DNA of 64,000 bases, from positions 1,860,001 through 1,924,000 of the forward strand of contig NZ_CP047209.1 in assembly GCF_030408755.1 (NCBI RefSeq), given 5' to 3'. Made by a program: the position numbers and the translations under genes. Shown in pieces: positions 18,891-28,100 of this stretch. The notes below the pieces were generated by a model, which saw only the letters and a list, made by a program, of their open reading frames with translations, was not told where the DNA came from and did no database searches. Origin of the DNA: Corynebacterium felinum (GTDB taxonomy: Bacteria; Actinomycetota; Actinomycetes; Mycobacteriales; Mycobacteriaceae). How positions within the stretch are numbered: the stretch's first letter is position 1; each line of letters opens with the position of its first letter.

Positions 18891-20240
18891 ATGAAGCGAG
18901 AGTCAGAGTTTGCAACGCACCTTCCATTTTTGTGTCAGCACTGGAGCCCAGCGCAGTTTCCTGAGCTGCGGGAAGAGTTTTTCGCAACAGATGTAGCATC
19001 CGACCTTCGGTTGACTCCTGGACAGGTTGCTGATTTTCTTTCCCAACCCGGCTGGGCGATGGCGTATTCGGGGCATCAGTTTGGCCAGTTTTTGCCAATG
19101 CTTGGCGACGGCCGCGCGCTGCTTGCCGCTGAGGTGACACACACAGACGGCACGCTCATCGACGTCCACCTCAAGGGGTCAGGCCGCACCCCCTTTTCCC
19201 GTGGCGGGGATGGGAAAGCCCCGCTGGCACCGATGTGGCGTGAAGTGATTTATTCTTTAGCATTGCACCATCTTCAGATACCGACCACCAGGGCACTTGC
19301 GGTGTATTCCACCGGTGAGAAAATTCAGCGGCAACTTCCTGAAAACGGTGCTGTCTTGGTGCGCACAGCTGCGAGTCACATCAGGGTAGGCACCTTCCAA
19401 TTCGCTGCCCGCCAAGGCGAGGACAACGTCCGTGCCTTGTGCGACTACGCAATTGCACGCCACTACCCAGGGTTGAACTATCAGGAGTTTTTCCAGGCGG
19501 TGGTGCGCGCGCAGATGCGAACTGTGGCGCAGTGGATGCGCTTCGGGTTTGTCCACGGTGTGATGAACACGGATAACACCACGATTTCGGGGGAAACGAT
19601 TGATTTCGGCCCCTGCGCTTTCACCGATACATATAATCCGCAGGCGGTGTTTTCTTCCATTGATACTCAAGGTCGCTATCAGTTTGGGAACCAGCCTGCG
19701 ATTGTAGGCTGGAATCTAGCCCGTTTGGCCGAATGCCTCCTGCCCTTGATTGGTATGGAATTTGCACAAAAAGAAATGAATAATTTTGGTGCCAACTACC
19801 ATGACGTGTGGATGGATGAGCTTGCACAGGCATTGGGGATCAGCCACGCCGATCCAGCACTATCTGCTGAAGTATCTTCTGATTGGATCGCATTTTTACA
19901 CCACTCCCAGTTGGATATCACCACATCGATGCGTGCACTCAGCGAGAATAAGGAGGTCAACGCCGGTGCTTTCGCTTTAGAATTCGATGCCTGGCGCCTA
20001 CGCTGGGAAAGCCTTAACCCCAATAAGGAACTTATGCGTGGAATCAACCCCGTGTATATTCCGCGCAATCACATGGTTGAACATGCTTTGGAGCAGTATG
20101 TTCGGCATCAGGACCGCGATCTGTTAGACCAGCTGATTAAAGTCGTATGCAATCCCTACCAGCGCAACCCGAACTGGGTGGAGTTTGAGCAACCTACTCC
20201 CGAAGAGTTCGGGCCGCATCGCACTTTCTGTGGGACTTAA
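18891..20240 (+). CDS. selO: SelO/YdiU family pseudokinase, protein AMPylase
   Basis: A 449-residue SelO-family protein (UPF0061). Family motifs are SGHQFG at 60-65, GDGRA at 72-76, LKGSGRTPFSRGGDGKA at 94-110, HGVMNTDN at 222-229 and DFGP at 238-241. It ends in FCGT like non-selenocysteine members. SelO binds ATP in a flipped orientation and transfers AMP to Ser, Thr or Tyr of partner proteins, with a role in redox homeostasis. The protein is slightly shorter than the common 480 residues. I chose ATG 18891 because upstream in-frame sequence is the reverse complement of cobA. The last gene on this strand before a convergent cobB. Confidence 0.9.
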   Translation: MKRESEFATHLPFLCQHWSPAQFPELREEFFATDVASDLRLTPGQVADFLSQPGWAMAYSGHQFGQFLPMLGDGRALLAAEVTHTDGTLIDVHLKGSGRTPFSRGGDGKAPLAPMWREVIYSLALHHLQIPTTRALAVYSTGEKIQRQLPENGAVLVRTAASHIRVGTFQFAARQGEDNVRALCDYAIARHYPGLNYQEFFQAVVRAQMRTVAQWMRFGFVHGVMNTDNTTISGETIDFGPCAFTDTYNPQAVFSSIDTQGRYQFGNQPAIVGWNLARLAECLLPLIGMEFAQKEMNNFGANYHDVWMDELAQALGISHADPALSAEVSSDWIAFLHHSQLDITTSMRALSENKEVNAGAFALEFDAWRLRWESLNPNKELMRGINPVYIPRNHMVEHALEQYVRHQDRDLLDQLIKVVCNPYQRNPNWVEFEQPTPEEFGPHRTFCGT

Positions 20241-20281
20241 ACTTCTACGGCAGGCCCGTGCCCGAGGCAAGGGATACGTAT

Positions 20282-20389
20282 GAGTTAGAGATAGAGCGAC
20301 TGCTACCTGTAAAATCGCAGGTCAATTTTTGCCTGCGTCGCTGAAACTCTAACTATTATTTTTGAATTAATCCATAGACATTAATAGGT
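20282..20389 (+). repeat. Dispersed structured repeat, copy B (divergent)
   Basis: This aligns without gaps to 8835-8942 with about 83 of 108 bases identical. Its outer stem is AGTTAGAG (20283-20290) with CTCTAACT (20347-20354), enclosing 56 bases exactly as in copy A. Three base pairs of the stem differ from copy A on both sides at once. An inner ACCTG/CAGGT stem and a TTAAT/ATTAA stem are also possible. It lies between the convergent genes selO and cobB. Confidence 0.8.
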
Positions 20390-20398
20390 TCACAATTT

Positions 20399-20423
20399 CT
20401 GGGGAGGGGGGTACCCCCTCCCC
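20399..20423. other. G/C-rich hairpin between convergent selO and cobB
   Basis: GGGGAGGGGG and CCCCCTCCCC form an almost perfect inverted repeat with a GTA loop. It has no U-tract on either side but sits where a terminator for selO and cobB would be expected. The G-runs might also form other structures. Confidence 0.6.
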
Positions 20424-20497
20424 ACAGTTCTTCAACTCAACCCCAACCTTCTGCTTATCTCCAGTCTTCTTTGCTGCGCGTGTGCGTAAAACCGGCT

Positions 20498-21874
20498 TTA
20501 AGCCAGCACGGCACGATCACCGACACACGCGCGAACGAAACGTTCAATAGCATGCGGTGCTGCAGCAGGGTGAATATGAAGGTAAGAGGCGTGAACCGTG
20601 GGGGAAACAAAGCCTTCGAGCTTCTTTGCCCCATCCCAGCCCCGCCAACCCCATGCAGTATCAAAACCATTAACGGTTTCTTCCGTGAGCGCTGTGTGGT
20701 GGAATTCATGCCCTGTGATGCGTTCGCCCACGCGGTATAACACGCTATCGGTTAACGCCACCGCCTCGCGATACCCCAAGGTCAGCCTGCGCCCCATCGC
20801 GGCATGAGTGCCGATGATTCCGAGCATAGGGTGTGCATCGAGGCTGGACAGAAGCCACAATAATCCAGCGCATTCGCCATGAATTGGCTTGCCCGCACTA
20901 ACGTGTGCTGTGATCGCTTCGCGCAGATCGGCACGCGCCGAAAGCTTTTCCACATGCTCTTCTGGGAAACCACCAGGGATGATCAGACCATCGCAGGCAG
21001 GGAATGGGTCGCGTAGCGGATCGAAGCGAAGCACCTTCGCTCCTGCTGCTTCGAGGAGTTCTTGGTGCTCAGCGTACGCGAAGCTAAAGGCTGGGCCACC
21101 GGCAATGGCAACGGTGGGATTTCCCTCCACACGGTGCAGTTGCTGCTTCGGGTCCCACTCAGGCCCCGTGTAGCTGCAGCGTGCGAGCGCGCACACCATG
21201 TCCATATCGATGTGGCGTTCAATGAGATCTGCCATCATGGCAACTGCTTCGACTGCTTGGGCACCGCGTTCTGCTGCCGTGATCAATCCGAGGTGACGGG
21301 AAGGGACTTCCACCTTATCTTGACGTGGAATCGCTCCCACCACGGGAATTCCTTCAGCTTCGATGGCTTCGCGGCACACTTGTTCATGGCGCGCAGTGCC
21401 CACCATATTGATGATCGCACCGGCTACCCGCACTCCTTCGCGGGCGGTGGCAAATCCCTTAACAAGTGCGCCTGCTGATTGGCTCATGCCGCGCACATCC
21501 ACCACGAGGATGACTGGTAGCCCGAGTTGCTGGGCGATATCGGCGGTCGAGCCGGCACCGTCGGAAATGCGGCCGTCGAAAAGCCCCATGACACCCTCAA
21601 CCACCGCGATATCGGCCCCGCGGGAGCCGTGGGCATAAAGCGGGCCGATCAGGTCGGGGCCGCACATCACAGAATCGAGATTTCGCCCCACCCGACCAGC
21701 GGCTAATGTGTGGTAACCGGGGTCAATATAGTCGGGGCCAACTTTAAAGGGGGCAACGTTCATGCGCCGAGCTAAAGCTGCGATGAGCCCCGTGGCGATG
21801 GTGGTTTTACCAGTGCCAGATGCGGTAGCAGCAATGCACAAGCCCGGTGTAGCGGGGGTGGGCGAGGAAGTCAT
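20498..21874 (-). CDS. cobB: Cobyrinate a,c-diamide synthase
   Basis: A 458-residue CobB/CbiA. The N-terminus has a DTBS-like P-loop, TASGTGKTTIATGL at 17-30, and PFKVGPDYIDPGYH soon after. The C-terminus is a class I glutamine amidotransferase domain with the catalytic cysteine in GECAGLLW near residue 335 and an H-x-H near the end. It amidates the a and c side chains of cobyrinate (or hydrogenobyrinate) using glutamine and ATP. It follows cobO by 69 bases on the same strand, after the chelatase gene, forming a chlID-cobO-cobB cluster. Length and domain order are typical. Confidence 0.93.
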   Translation of the reverse strand: MTSSPTPATPGLCIAATASGTGKTTIATGLIAALARRMNVAPFKVGPDYIDPGYHTLAAGRVGRNLDSVMCGPDLIGPLYAHGSRGADIAVVEGVMGLFDGRISDGAGSTADIAQQLGLPVILVVDVRGMSQSAGALVKGFATAREGVRVAGAIINMVGTARHEQVCREAIEAEGIPVVGAIPRQDKVEVPSRHLGLITAAERGAQAVEAVAMMADLIERHIDMDMVCALARCSYTGPEWDPKQQLHRVEGNPTVAIAGGPAFSFAYAEHQELLEAAGAKVLRFDPLRDPFPACDGLIIPGGFPEEHVEKLSARADLREAITAHVSAGKPIHGECAGLLWLLSSLDAHPMLGIIGTHAAMGRRLTLGYREAVALTDSVLYRVGERITGHEFHHTALTEETVNGFDTAWGWRGWDGAKKLEGFVSPTVHASYLHIHPAAAPHAIERFVRACVGDRAVLA

Positions 21875-21943
21875 AGAAACTACACTACGGTGTGCCCAGC
21901 CCCTTGAGGAAAGATGAAAATCGACCCCATTAAGCGGTGGTGG

Positions 21944-22564
21944 TTACCATTCAATACCCTTTTGGCCTTTGCGGCCTGCATCCATGGGGTGCTTAATCTT
22001 GGTCATTTCAGTGACAAGGTCTGTGACCTCGATAAGCTTGGGGTCAGCGTCGCGCCCTGTCATCACAATGTGCTGTTTGCCGGGTCGGTTTTTCAAAGTG
22101 TCGACAACATCGTCCACATCGATCCATCCCCACTTAATGGGGTAGGTGAATTCGTCAAGGATATACATGTCGTGTGCTTGCGCATTGATGCGGCGTTTGA
22201 TTTCCTGCCAGCCTTCAGCGGCATCGCGGGCGTGATCTTCCTCCGTTCCCGCTTTCTTCGACCAGGACCAGCCCTCCCCCATTTTGTGCCATTCCACAGC
22301 TCCACCTTCGCCGGTTAATTCGTGTAACTGATTCAGGCGTTTAAAAACGGCTTCTTCGCCCACTTTCCATTTCGCGGATTTCACGAACTGGAACACTCCA
22401 ATATTCATCCCTTGGTTCCACGCACGCAGCCCCATGCCAAAGGCTGCGGTAGATTTCCCTTTACCTTCCCCCGTGTGCACGGCGGTAATGGGGAGCATGC
22501 GACGCTGTCTTGTGGTCAGGCCATCGTCGGGGATGTTGGCTGGATCTACTTGTCCTCGAGGCAT
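21944..22564 (-). CDS. cobO: Cob(I)yrinic acid a,c-diamide adenosyltransferase
   Basis: A 206-residue CobO/BtuR-type protein with the P-loop TGEGKGKSTAAFG at 31-43 and the family stretches GVFQFVKSAKWKVGE, near 57-71, and ILDEFTYPIKWGWID near 134-148. It attaches the adenosyl group of ATP to Co(I) corrinoids. The start ATG at 22564 has AAAGGAG about 7 bases upstream. It lies between the chelatase vWA part (48 bases upstream) and cobB (69 bases downstream), so co-transcription is likely. Confidence 0.94.
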   Translation of the reverse strand: MPRGQVDPANIPDDGLTTRQRRMLPITAVHTGEGKGKSTAAFGMGLRAWNQGMNIGVFQFVKSAKWKVGEEAVFKRLNQLHELTGEGGAVEWHKMGEGWSWSKKAGTEEDHARDAAEGWQEIKRRINAQAHDMYILDEFTYPIKWGWIDVDDVVDTLKNRPGKQHIVMTGRDADPKLIEVTDLVTEMTKIKHPMDAGRKGQKGIEW

Positions 22565-22612
22565 CAGTGTGTTCTCCTTTGTGCAGGTTTTTTCATAGTC
22601 TAATCCAGCCCT

Positions 22613-23392
22613 TTAGAATGCGCTGATGATTCCGGTCACCGCATCAGCGTTGAGCTCGGCAACCTCAACACAGGGCGCACCGAGATTGTGCGCAAGCTCT
22701 TTGGCAAGCCCTAGTTTGATGCGCGCGGTGTTTTCACAATCGATTACCACTGCTGCGGTGAGTCCGCGACGTGCGATTGTGTCCGCGACTTGACGCAGGT
22801 GCTGCACCCCAGATTTGCCGGTGGCGCGACCGTCCGAGAGCACTACCATGATGGCGCGGCGGCCCGGCTCGCGGCGGTGTTCGCGTTCGATCACCTCATG
22901 GGCAAGCTGCAGCCCTTCGGGCAATGGAGTCCGTCCCCCAGTCTTGACTTGGTTGAGTCGCCGGTGTGCGATGTCGATGGAGGAGGTGGGCGGCAGCAGC
23001 AACTCCGGCTGGCTGCCCCGCACGCTGATCACCGCAACACGATCGCGGCGCTGGTAGGCGTCGCCAAGCAAGGCGTGCACAGCACCTGTGACTGCGGACA
23101 GGCGATCACGCGCAGCCATTGATCCGGAGGCATCAACAACAAACACGATCAGGTTCGATTCTTTGCCGCGCCGCACCGCGCCACGCACATCTTCAGGCTG
23201 GAACTTGACGCACCCGTTCTCAATGCGCGCACCTCGGTCGGCGGCGGCACGCAGCGTGCCCACAAGGTGAAATCCGTGCCCCGTTGTGCTCGCACGCACC
23301 GCCGACCCCACCCGGGTATACGCCGCTTGACGACGCCCCGGTGCTGCCTCCTGTACGTTACGGCCGCTGCGGCGCAGCTGACGAACCTGGAA
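22613..23392 (-). CDS. Chelatase vWA (ChlD/BchD-like) half, in a different frame from the AAA+ half
   Basis: This frame encodes about 259 residues beginning [20 protein letters not shown] and containing a von Willebrand A domain with the MIDAS motif FVVDASGSM and the later [11 protein letters not shown]. It is the C-terminal module of ChlI-ChlD type chelatases. The frame has no convincing start of its own: the open stretch upstream to 23530 is out-of-frame acidic linker. It joins the AAA+ frame by a +1 step (or loss of one G from the five-G run at 23394-23398). Joined, the protein would have about 608 residues, the normal length for the fused family. Insertion of metal into corrin is the probable task given the neighbouring cobO and cobB; magnesium chelation is unlikely in a non-phototroph. 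Confidence 0.8.
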   Translation of the reverse strand, partial: FQVRQLRRSGRNVQEAAPGRRQAAYTRVGSAVRASTTGHGFHLVGTLRAAADRGARIENGCVKFQPEDVRGAVRRGKESNLIVFVVDASGSMAARDRLSAVTGAVHALLGDAYQRRDRVAVISVRGSQPELLLPPTSSIDIAHRRLNQVKTGGRTPLPEGLQLAHEVIEREHRREPGRRAIMVVLSDGRATGKSGVQHLRQVADTIARRGLTAAVVIDCENTARIKLGLAKELAHNLGAPCVEVAELNADAVTGIISAF

Positions 23393-24440
23393 AGGGGGCG
23401 CCTTGATCGGCACCGCCCACCTCCCCATCCGCATCAGGTTCATTCTCAGGCTCTGGCTGCGGGGAGTCTGAGAATTCCGGCTCTTGAGGGGCGGGCTCAT
23501 TCTCAGGTTCAGGGTGCTGCTGTTGCGCATCCTCCATCACCTCATCGAGCTGCTGCTCATCCAAACCCGGCTCATCGAAAGGGTTGCGGCGCTTGCGGTG
23601 CGGCAACGCCAATTCCGCAGCCACGCGAATATCTTCATCTTCCACCGTGCTGCGCTGCTGCCATGCTGCATGCGCACTCGCGGTACGTGCGATCACCAGA
23701 TCCGCACGCATACCATCCACCTCAAATGCGGCGCACACGTGGGCTATGCGCTCAAGCGCGGTATCGCTGAGCTCAACCTTCGGCAGCAACTGTTGGGCAT
23801 GAGAGATACGCTGCGCAATCTCCTCATCCTGTGTAACCCACGATTCACTAAACTGCTGCGGGTTAGCTTCGAACGCTAATCGACGGCGGATAATCTCCGC
23901 ACGAACCGCCACATCTTTCGACGCCGCAACATCGACCGACAAACCAAAACGATCGAGCAGCTGTGGTCGCAACTCCCCTTCCTCAGGATTCATGGTGCCC
24001 ACCAATACGAAATTGGCGTCGGCGGAATGGGAAATACCATCGCGTTCAATCGTGACCTTGCCGGTTGCTGCCGCATCGAGGAGCGCATCCACGAGGTGAT
24101 CGGCTAACAAATTCACTTCATCCACATATAAAACGCCACCATTAGCTTCGGCAAGAAGCCCCGGTCGATAGGTGGCTTTGCCGGTGGTCAAAACGGTTTC
24201 AAGGTCAAGTGCGCCAACCACACGGTCTTCTGTGGCGCCAATGGGAAGATTCACCAAAGGAGCACCGCCCAGCAGCTTGGCAAAAGCACGCACTGTCGTT
24301 GTTTTCGCGGTTCCTTTCTCGCCCCTAATCACCACACCACTGATGCGCGGGGAGATCGCGGTGAGGATCAAAGCCAGTTGAAGTCGCTCCTGACCTACCA
24401 CTGCGGAGAAGGGAAATGACGTTGTTTGAGTGTTTCGCAC
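23358..24440 (-). CDS. Chelatase AAA+ (ChlI/BchI-like) half
   Basis: About 360 residues of AAA+ ATPase: Walker [15 protein letters not shown] near 40-53, Walker [13 protein letters not shown] near 101-112, then [19 protein letters not shown]. It ends with an acidic, proline-rich linker ([13 protein letters not shown]) and stops 12 codons after the point where the vWA frame takes over. The linker normally leads into the vWA domain in the same chain. GTG at 24440 is preferred (AAAGG 8 bases upstream); GTG at 24446 is possible. The short AAA+ protein could be a real product besides the fused form, as has been proposed for chlD-type genes with programmed frameshifting. I see no cobN gene in the window. 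Confidence 0.85.
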   Translation of the reverse strand: MRNTQTTSFPFSAVVGQERLQLALILTAISPRISGVVIRGEKGTAKTTTVRAFAKLLGGAPLVNLPIGATEDRVVGALDLETVLTTGKATYRPGLLAEANGGVLYVDEVNLLADHLVDALLDAAATGKVTIERDGISHSADANFVLVGTMNPEEGELRPQLLDRFGLSVDVAASKDVAVRAEIIRRRLAFEANPQQFSESWVTQDEEIAQRISHAQQLLPKVELSDTALERIAHVCAAFEVDGMRADLVIARTASAHAAWQQRSTVEDEDIRVAAELALPHRKRRNPFDEPGLDEQQLDEVMEDAQQQHPEPENEPAPQEPEFSDSPQPEPENEPDADGEVGGADQGAPFPGSSAAPQRP

Positions 24441-24627
24441 AAACACAACCTTTCACGAAAACGGATGCAAAATCCTCATTGTAGGCGCCATGTGGCTGGG
24501 CCTACACTTTACAGGGGGTAGCTGAGGCAAAACCCCCGAACCACAACCTGAGATTAACGTCAAGCGGTGGTGCGGGGGTATCAACTCGTGATGCGGACAG
24601 TATTCTTCATGACCGCAGGTATACGCT

Positions 24628-26124
24628 TTAGTTCAGTTTGAGCACGTCTTGGGTGTAATCCCACATTTCGGTGAACAGCTTCTTGTCGGTAGCAAGCTTC
24701 ACGCCGTAGGACGGCATCATTTCCTTGATCTTGTCGCCCCACTCCACCATGTGGTCACCGAAGCAACGCTCCAGAACCTCAATCATGGCAGCTGGCGCAA
24801 TGGACGCACCTGGGGACGCACCCAGCAGGCCCGCGATGGAACCATCGTTGTGGCTAATCAAGGTGGTACCGAACTCCAAGGAGCCGAAGGATGGGCCAAC
24901 AACGGGGCGGATGACCTGCACGCGCTGGCCTGCGGTCACAAGCTCCCAGTCCTCATCCTTGGCGTTGGGCATGTACTCGCGCAAGGATTCCATCTTGGCG
25001 TTCTGATCCTTCAGCAGCTCGGTCACGAGGTACTTGGTCAGACCCAACTCCTTGACGCCAACGCTGAGCAGGGAAGCAACGTTGGTGACCTTCACGGACT
25101 TGAGCAGATCGAACCAGGAGCCCTGCTTTAAGAACTTCGGGGTCCAGCCAGCGTATGGGCCAAACAGCAGACCCTTTTCGCCGTCGATAATGCGGGTGTC
25201 GAGGTGTGGAACCGACATTGGGGGCGCGCCCACAGATGCCTTACCATAGACCTTCGCGGAGTGACGCTCCACAATTTCTGGGTTGGTGCAGCGCAGCCAC
25301 TGACCGGACACTGGGAAACCACCGAAACCACGAATCTCAGGAATGCCCGCTTTCTGCAGCAGTGGCAAAGCCATGCCACCTGCACCGACGAAGACGAAGT
25401 TTGCGCGGAAGACGGAGACATCCCCGGTGTGGCGATTCTTCACGGTCAGCTTCCACTTCTTGCCGTCGCGACGAATCTTCACCACTTCTTGGCCGTAACG
25501 AATCTCAGTGCCCTCAGTCTGCGCGTCAGCGAGGAACTGCTTAGTTAGTGCACCGTAGTTAATGTCAGTACCGCTGTCGATCCACGAAATGGCAACCTTG
25601 TCTGTTGCCGCACGACCCTCGCCCATCAGTGGAAGCATTTCATCAAAGCGGGCGCGATCCTCCGTGAATTCCATCCCGGGGAACAGTGGGTGGTTCGACA
25701 GTGCGTTAAAGCGCTTGCGCAGGTACTCAACCTGATCTTCACCCTGACCGAAGGAGACGTGAGGAACTGGGTTAATGAACTCGCGTGGGTCCGACAAAAC
25801 CCCCTGCTTTACCTGATATGCCCAGAACTGACGGGATATCTGGAACTTCTCATTAACATCGATGGCCTTGCTAATTTCAATGCGTCCATTGACTTCAGGC
25901 GTGTAGTTGAGCTCACACAGTGCCGAGTGGCCAGTACCTGCATTGTTCCACGGGGAGGAGGATTCCTCTGCTGGTGCGTCGAGGCGCTCGAACACCACCT
26001 GTGACCAATTTGGCTCTAGGGTTCGTAGCATTGCACCCAAGGTTGCGCTCATCACACCCGCACCGATGAGGGCTACATCTACCTCATCAGAAACGATTTT
26101 CGCGTTGGTCGTGGAATCTGACAT
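24628..26124 (-). CDS. mqo: Malate:quinone oxidoreductase
   Basis: A 498-residue MQO, a peripheral membrane FAD enzyme that oxidises malate to oxaloacetate and passes electrons to menaquinone. The dinucleotide-binding start DVALIGAGVMSATLGAML lies at 16-33. Other family stretches are SSPWNNAGTGHSALCELNY (57-75) and GGFPVSGQWLRC in the middle, and GPSFGSLEFGTTLISH and LLGASPGAS towards the C-terminus. No membrane segment is present. The ATG at 26124 has AGGGAAG upstream. It is transcribed alone, with a long upstream region, as in other corynebacteria where it is the main malate-oxidising enzyme. Confidence 0.96.
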   Translation of the reverse strand: MSDSTTNAKIVSDEVDVALIGAGVMSATLGAMLRTLEPNWSQVVFERLDAPAEESSSPWNNAGTGHSALCELNYTPEVNGRIEISKAIDVNEKFQISRQFWAYQVKQGVLSDPREFINPVPHVSFGQGEDQVEYLRKRFNALSNHPLFPGMEFTEDRARFDEMLPLMGEGRAATDKVAISWIDSGTDINYGALTKQFLADAQTEGTEIRYGQEVVKIRRDGKKWKLTVKNRHTGDVSVFRANFVFVGAGGMALPLLQKAGIPEIRGFGGFPVSGQWLRCTNPEIVERHSAKVYGKASVGAPPMSVPHLDTRIIDGEKGLLFGPYAGWTPKFLKQGSWFDLLKSVKVTNVASLLSVGVKELGLTKYLVTELLKDQNAKMESLREYMPNAKDEDWELVTAGQRVQVIRPVVGPSFGSLEFGTTLISHNDGSIAGLLGASPGASIAPAAMIEVLERCFGDHMVEWGDKIKEMMPSYGVKLATDKKLFTEMWDYTQDVLKLN

Positions 26125-26901
26125 TTCAAACTTCCCTTAAATTATTTTCCCGCTTTGTTTCCCTCCACACCGGCACGGAAATTGCCGCGTGCGAGGCTTC
26201 AGAAAGTTCCACGTTCTCGCCCAAAACTCAAAGCCCCAAACGACATCCGCACAATTCACGTGTGAGGGGGTACCGATTAAAGCCAAGTAGCTTTGAGTGG
26301 AAAGGCAACTTTAAAAAGGCGTGAACAAATCACACCGTTAGCGTTAGAGTGTACGCCTGTTTCAATCGGGGGTACTAAAATCGGCGAACTTCTTTGTCAT
26401 TAATTCCACCACTGTGACAAACCTGCTGGTCAACTACCCCAGCCCATTACCCCCAAATGGCTGAAATGCTGTACACACCCCTGCATAGTCATCCCCAATC
26501 AACTACACCCGTGATCCTCATAACCCTGACAGTTTCAACGCCGAGAATGCAATTTTTCACCACCATCGCACCCCCACCATCGCACCCCGAACGCCGCATT
26601 CAGGCACCATTAGCCCACCAACCCCAGCAGAGCTCACATGTGCATGCACGAACTATCCCCACAGCACCACATAAGCAAGATCCCCACCTCACCACATATG
26701 CAAGATCCCCACACCACCACAAAAACGAGAAGCTTTTTACCTCCATAAGAAAAACCACCGCTAATTCATAGACAACACACAAGGATTCCAGCAGAAGTTG
26801 GCACGGCTTTATCCGTCTTGAGTTTCACCACAAAACTATATCTGACGTGGTTATATAAGGACTTACTTGGTTTTCCTATACTGTCGGATTCACAGCTACA
26901 C
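26125..26901. other. 777-base intergenic region between mqo and the hydrolase gene
   Basis: I see no supported gene. It carries the mqo leader and the hydrolase promoter region. Short direct repeats are present: CCACCATCGCACCCC twice near 26562-26590 and GCAAGATCCCCAC twice near 26674-26713. An AAAGC..GCTTT dyad lies near 26279. A TATACT hexamer at 26877-26882 could be the -10 of the hydrolase gene. The A/C-rich composition of the plus strand around 26480-26740 makes coding unlikely. Confidence 0.5.
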
Positions 26902-26921
26902 TTGTGATTCATGAATCACAA
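26902..26921. promoter_or_regulatory. 20-bp perfect palindrome centred on a start codon
   Basis: TTGTGATTCATGAATCACAA is its own reverse complement, and the ATG of the hydrolase gene starts at its centre (26911). It could be an operator for a homodimeric repressor or a hairpin that hides the start codon. It resembles a CRP/GlxR site, but the TGTGA/TCACA halves are 8 rather than 6 bases apart. No ribosome-binding site is visible before the ATG. Confidence 0.6.
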
Positions 26922-27927
26922 TAATCAGCACTCCCCTCTTCACTTGTCCGAAGCCGACTGGCAGCCAGACATGCTGGGCGAAGATTTTGAAATGCTCTCA
27001 CTCGATCTTGGGCCCGACCCTGATGGGGAAACTGATATTCGCACAACCATCGTTCGGCACCTGCCAAGCAGTAAAGATGGCTCAAGGCCAGCCATTATTT
27101 ATGTCCACGGCATGACGGACTACTTTTTCCACCGCCACGTTGCCGAATACTTCGCCGATCACGGCTACACCGTCTACGGAGTAGATCTTCGCAAGTGCGG
27201 GCGATCCCGCACCGAAGGCCAAACATGGCACTTTATTTCCGATATCGACCTGTACAACCGCGACCTCGATCGCATCGCCCAACTCATTGCCACCCAGCAC
27301 GATTCACTGATCTTCATGGGTCATTCCACCGGTGGCCTGATCGCGGTGGAATGGATGGACTATATTCGTCGCACTAATCCCTCCCTGCACCGCAAATTCC
27401 ACGCTGTGGTACTGAATTCCCCGTGGTTCGATATAATGGCACCGGCATTGGTGGTCAAAGCAATGACACCCATCGTGAATCTTGTGGGCAAGAAACGCCC
27501 GAAGACGGTAATGCGTGCCGGCAATTTGGGTACCTACGGCACCACGTTACATGTGTCCCATCACGGGGAATGGGATTTCGACCTTGAAATGAAACCCCTG
27601 GGTGGCTGCGAGAAGCACTACGGTTGGATGCGTGCTGTAGTCAAGTGCCAGAAGCGTTTACACCGCCACGAGTTTGACTGTGGTGTTCCGGTGCTCACCT
27701 TGTGCTCTGACAAGTCGCGGCTCGCCAAGCCCTATAGCCCAGAATCGCATGTGTCAGACACTGTGTTGGATGTGCACCAGATTAAGAAGTGGGCTCCTTT
27801 TACCGCCCAAGATGTCACAATCATTCAAATTCCTGACGGCATGCACGACCTCTTCTTATCTACCGAACCCGTGCGTAATCATGCGCTAGATGTTGCAGCG
27901 CATTGGCTTAACACCAAGTGTTCATAA
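26911..27927 (+). CDS. Alpha/beta hydrolase (lysophospholipase-like)
   Basis: A 338-residue alpha/beta hydrolase without signal peptide. The oxyanion region is YVHGMTDYF (64-72), the nucleophile elbow is GHSTGG (137-142), and a late histidine is in PDGMHDLF near 311-317. An aspartate partner is probably near the C-terminal third (TLCSDKSR). The layout resembles serine aminopeptidase S33/monoacylglycerol-lipase proteins, so a lipid or ester substrate is plausible but not proven. It precedes mtr on the same strand with a 173-base gap and a hairpin between, so they are probably separate units. The ATG lies in a perfect palindrome. Confidence 0.82.
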   Translation: MNHNNQHSPLHLSEADWQPDMLGEDFEMLSLDLGPDPDGETDIRTTIVRHLPSSKDGSRPAIIYVHGMTDYFFHRHVAEYFADHGYTVYGVDLRKCGRSRTEGQTWHFISDIDLYNRDLDRIAQLIATQHDSLIFMGHSTGGLIAVEWMDYIRRTNPSLHRKFHAVVLNSPWFDIMAPALVVKAMTPIVNLVGKKRPKTVMRAGNLGTYGTTLHVSHHGEWDFDLEMKPLGGCEKHYGWMRAVVKCQKRLHRHEFDCGVPVLTLCSDKSRLAKPYSPESHVSDTVLDVHQIKKWAPFTAQDVTIIQIPDGMHDLFLSTEPVRNHALDVAAHWLNTKCS

Positions 27928-28018
27928 CACCAGTTGGGGCATACAAGTACATGTGCGGTTGCTTTCTTAGGCATGCTTTCCATTACACTTTTTTCGACCC
28001 CTCCGCACCACCGCTGTG

Positions 28019-28044
28019 TGCCCCACAGGCACCACTGTGGGGCA
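28019..28044. other. 10-bp perfect hairpin between the hydrolase gene and mtr
   Basis: TGCCCCACAG (28019-28028) pairs with CTGTGGGGCA (28035-28044) over a 6-base loop. There is no U-tract, so it may be a weak terminator for the hydrolase gene or a structured element upstream of mtr. Confidence 0.6.
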
Positions 28045-28100
28045 TGCGGGACTTCATGAATATTCGCATTTATAAGGTATAGAAAGAATCTCTCCTGATT

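Noticed and set aside
24441..24627. Possible cobalamin riboswitch upstream of the chelatase gene
   Set aside because: Neither the B12-box nor the conserved receptor elements are visible; only a TGTAGGC/GCCTACA hairpin is present.
26902..26921. GlxR/CRP binding site
   Set aside because: The half-sites TGTGA and TCACA match, but the spacer is 8 instead of 6 bases, so I listed it as a palindrome of unknown meaning.
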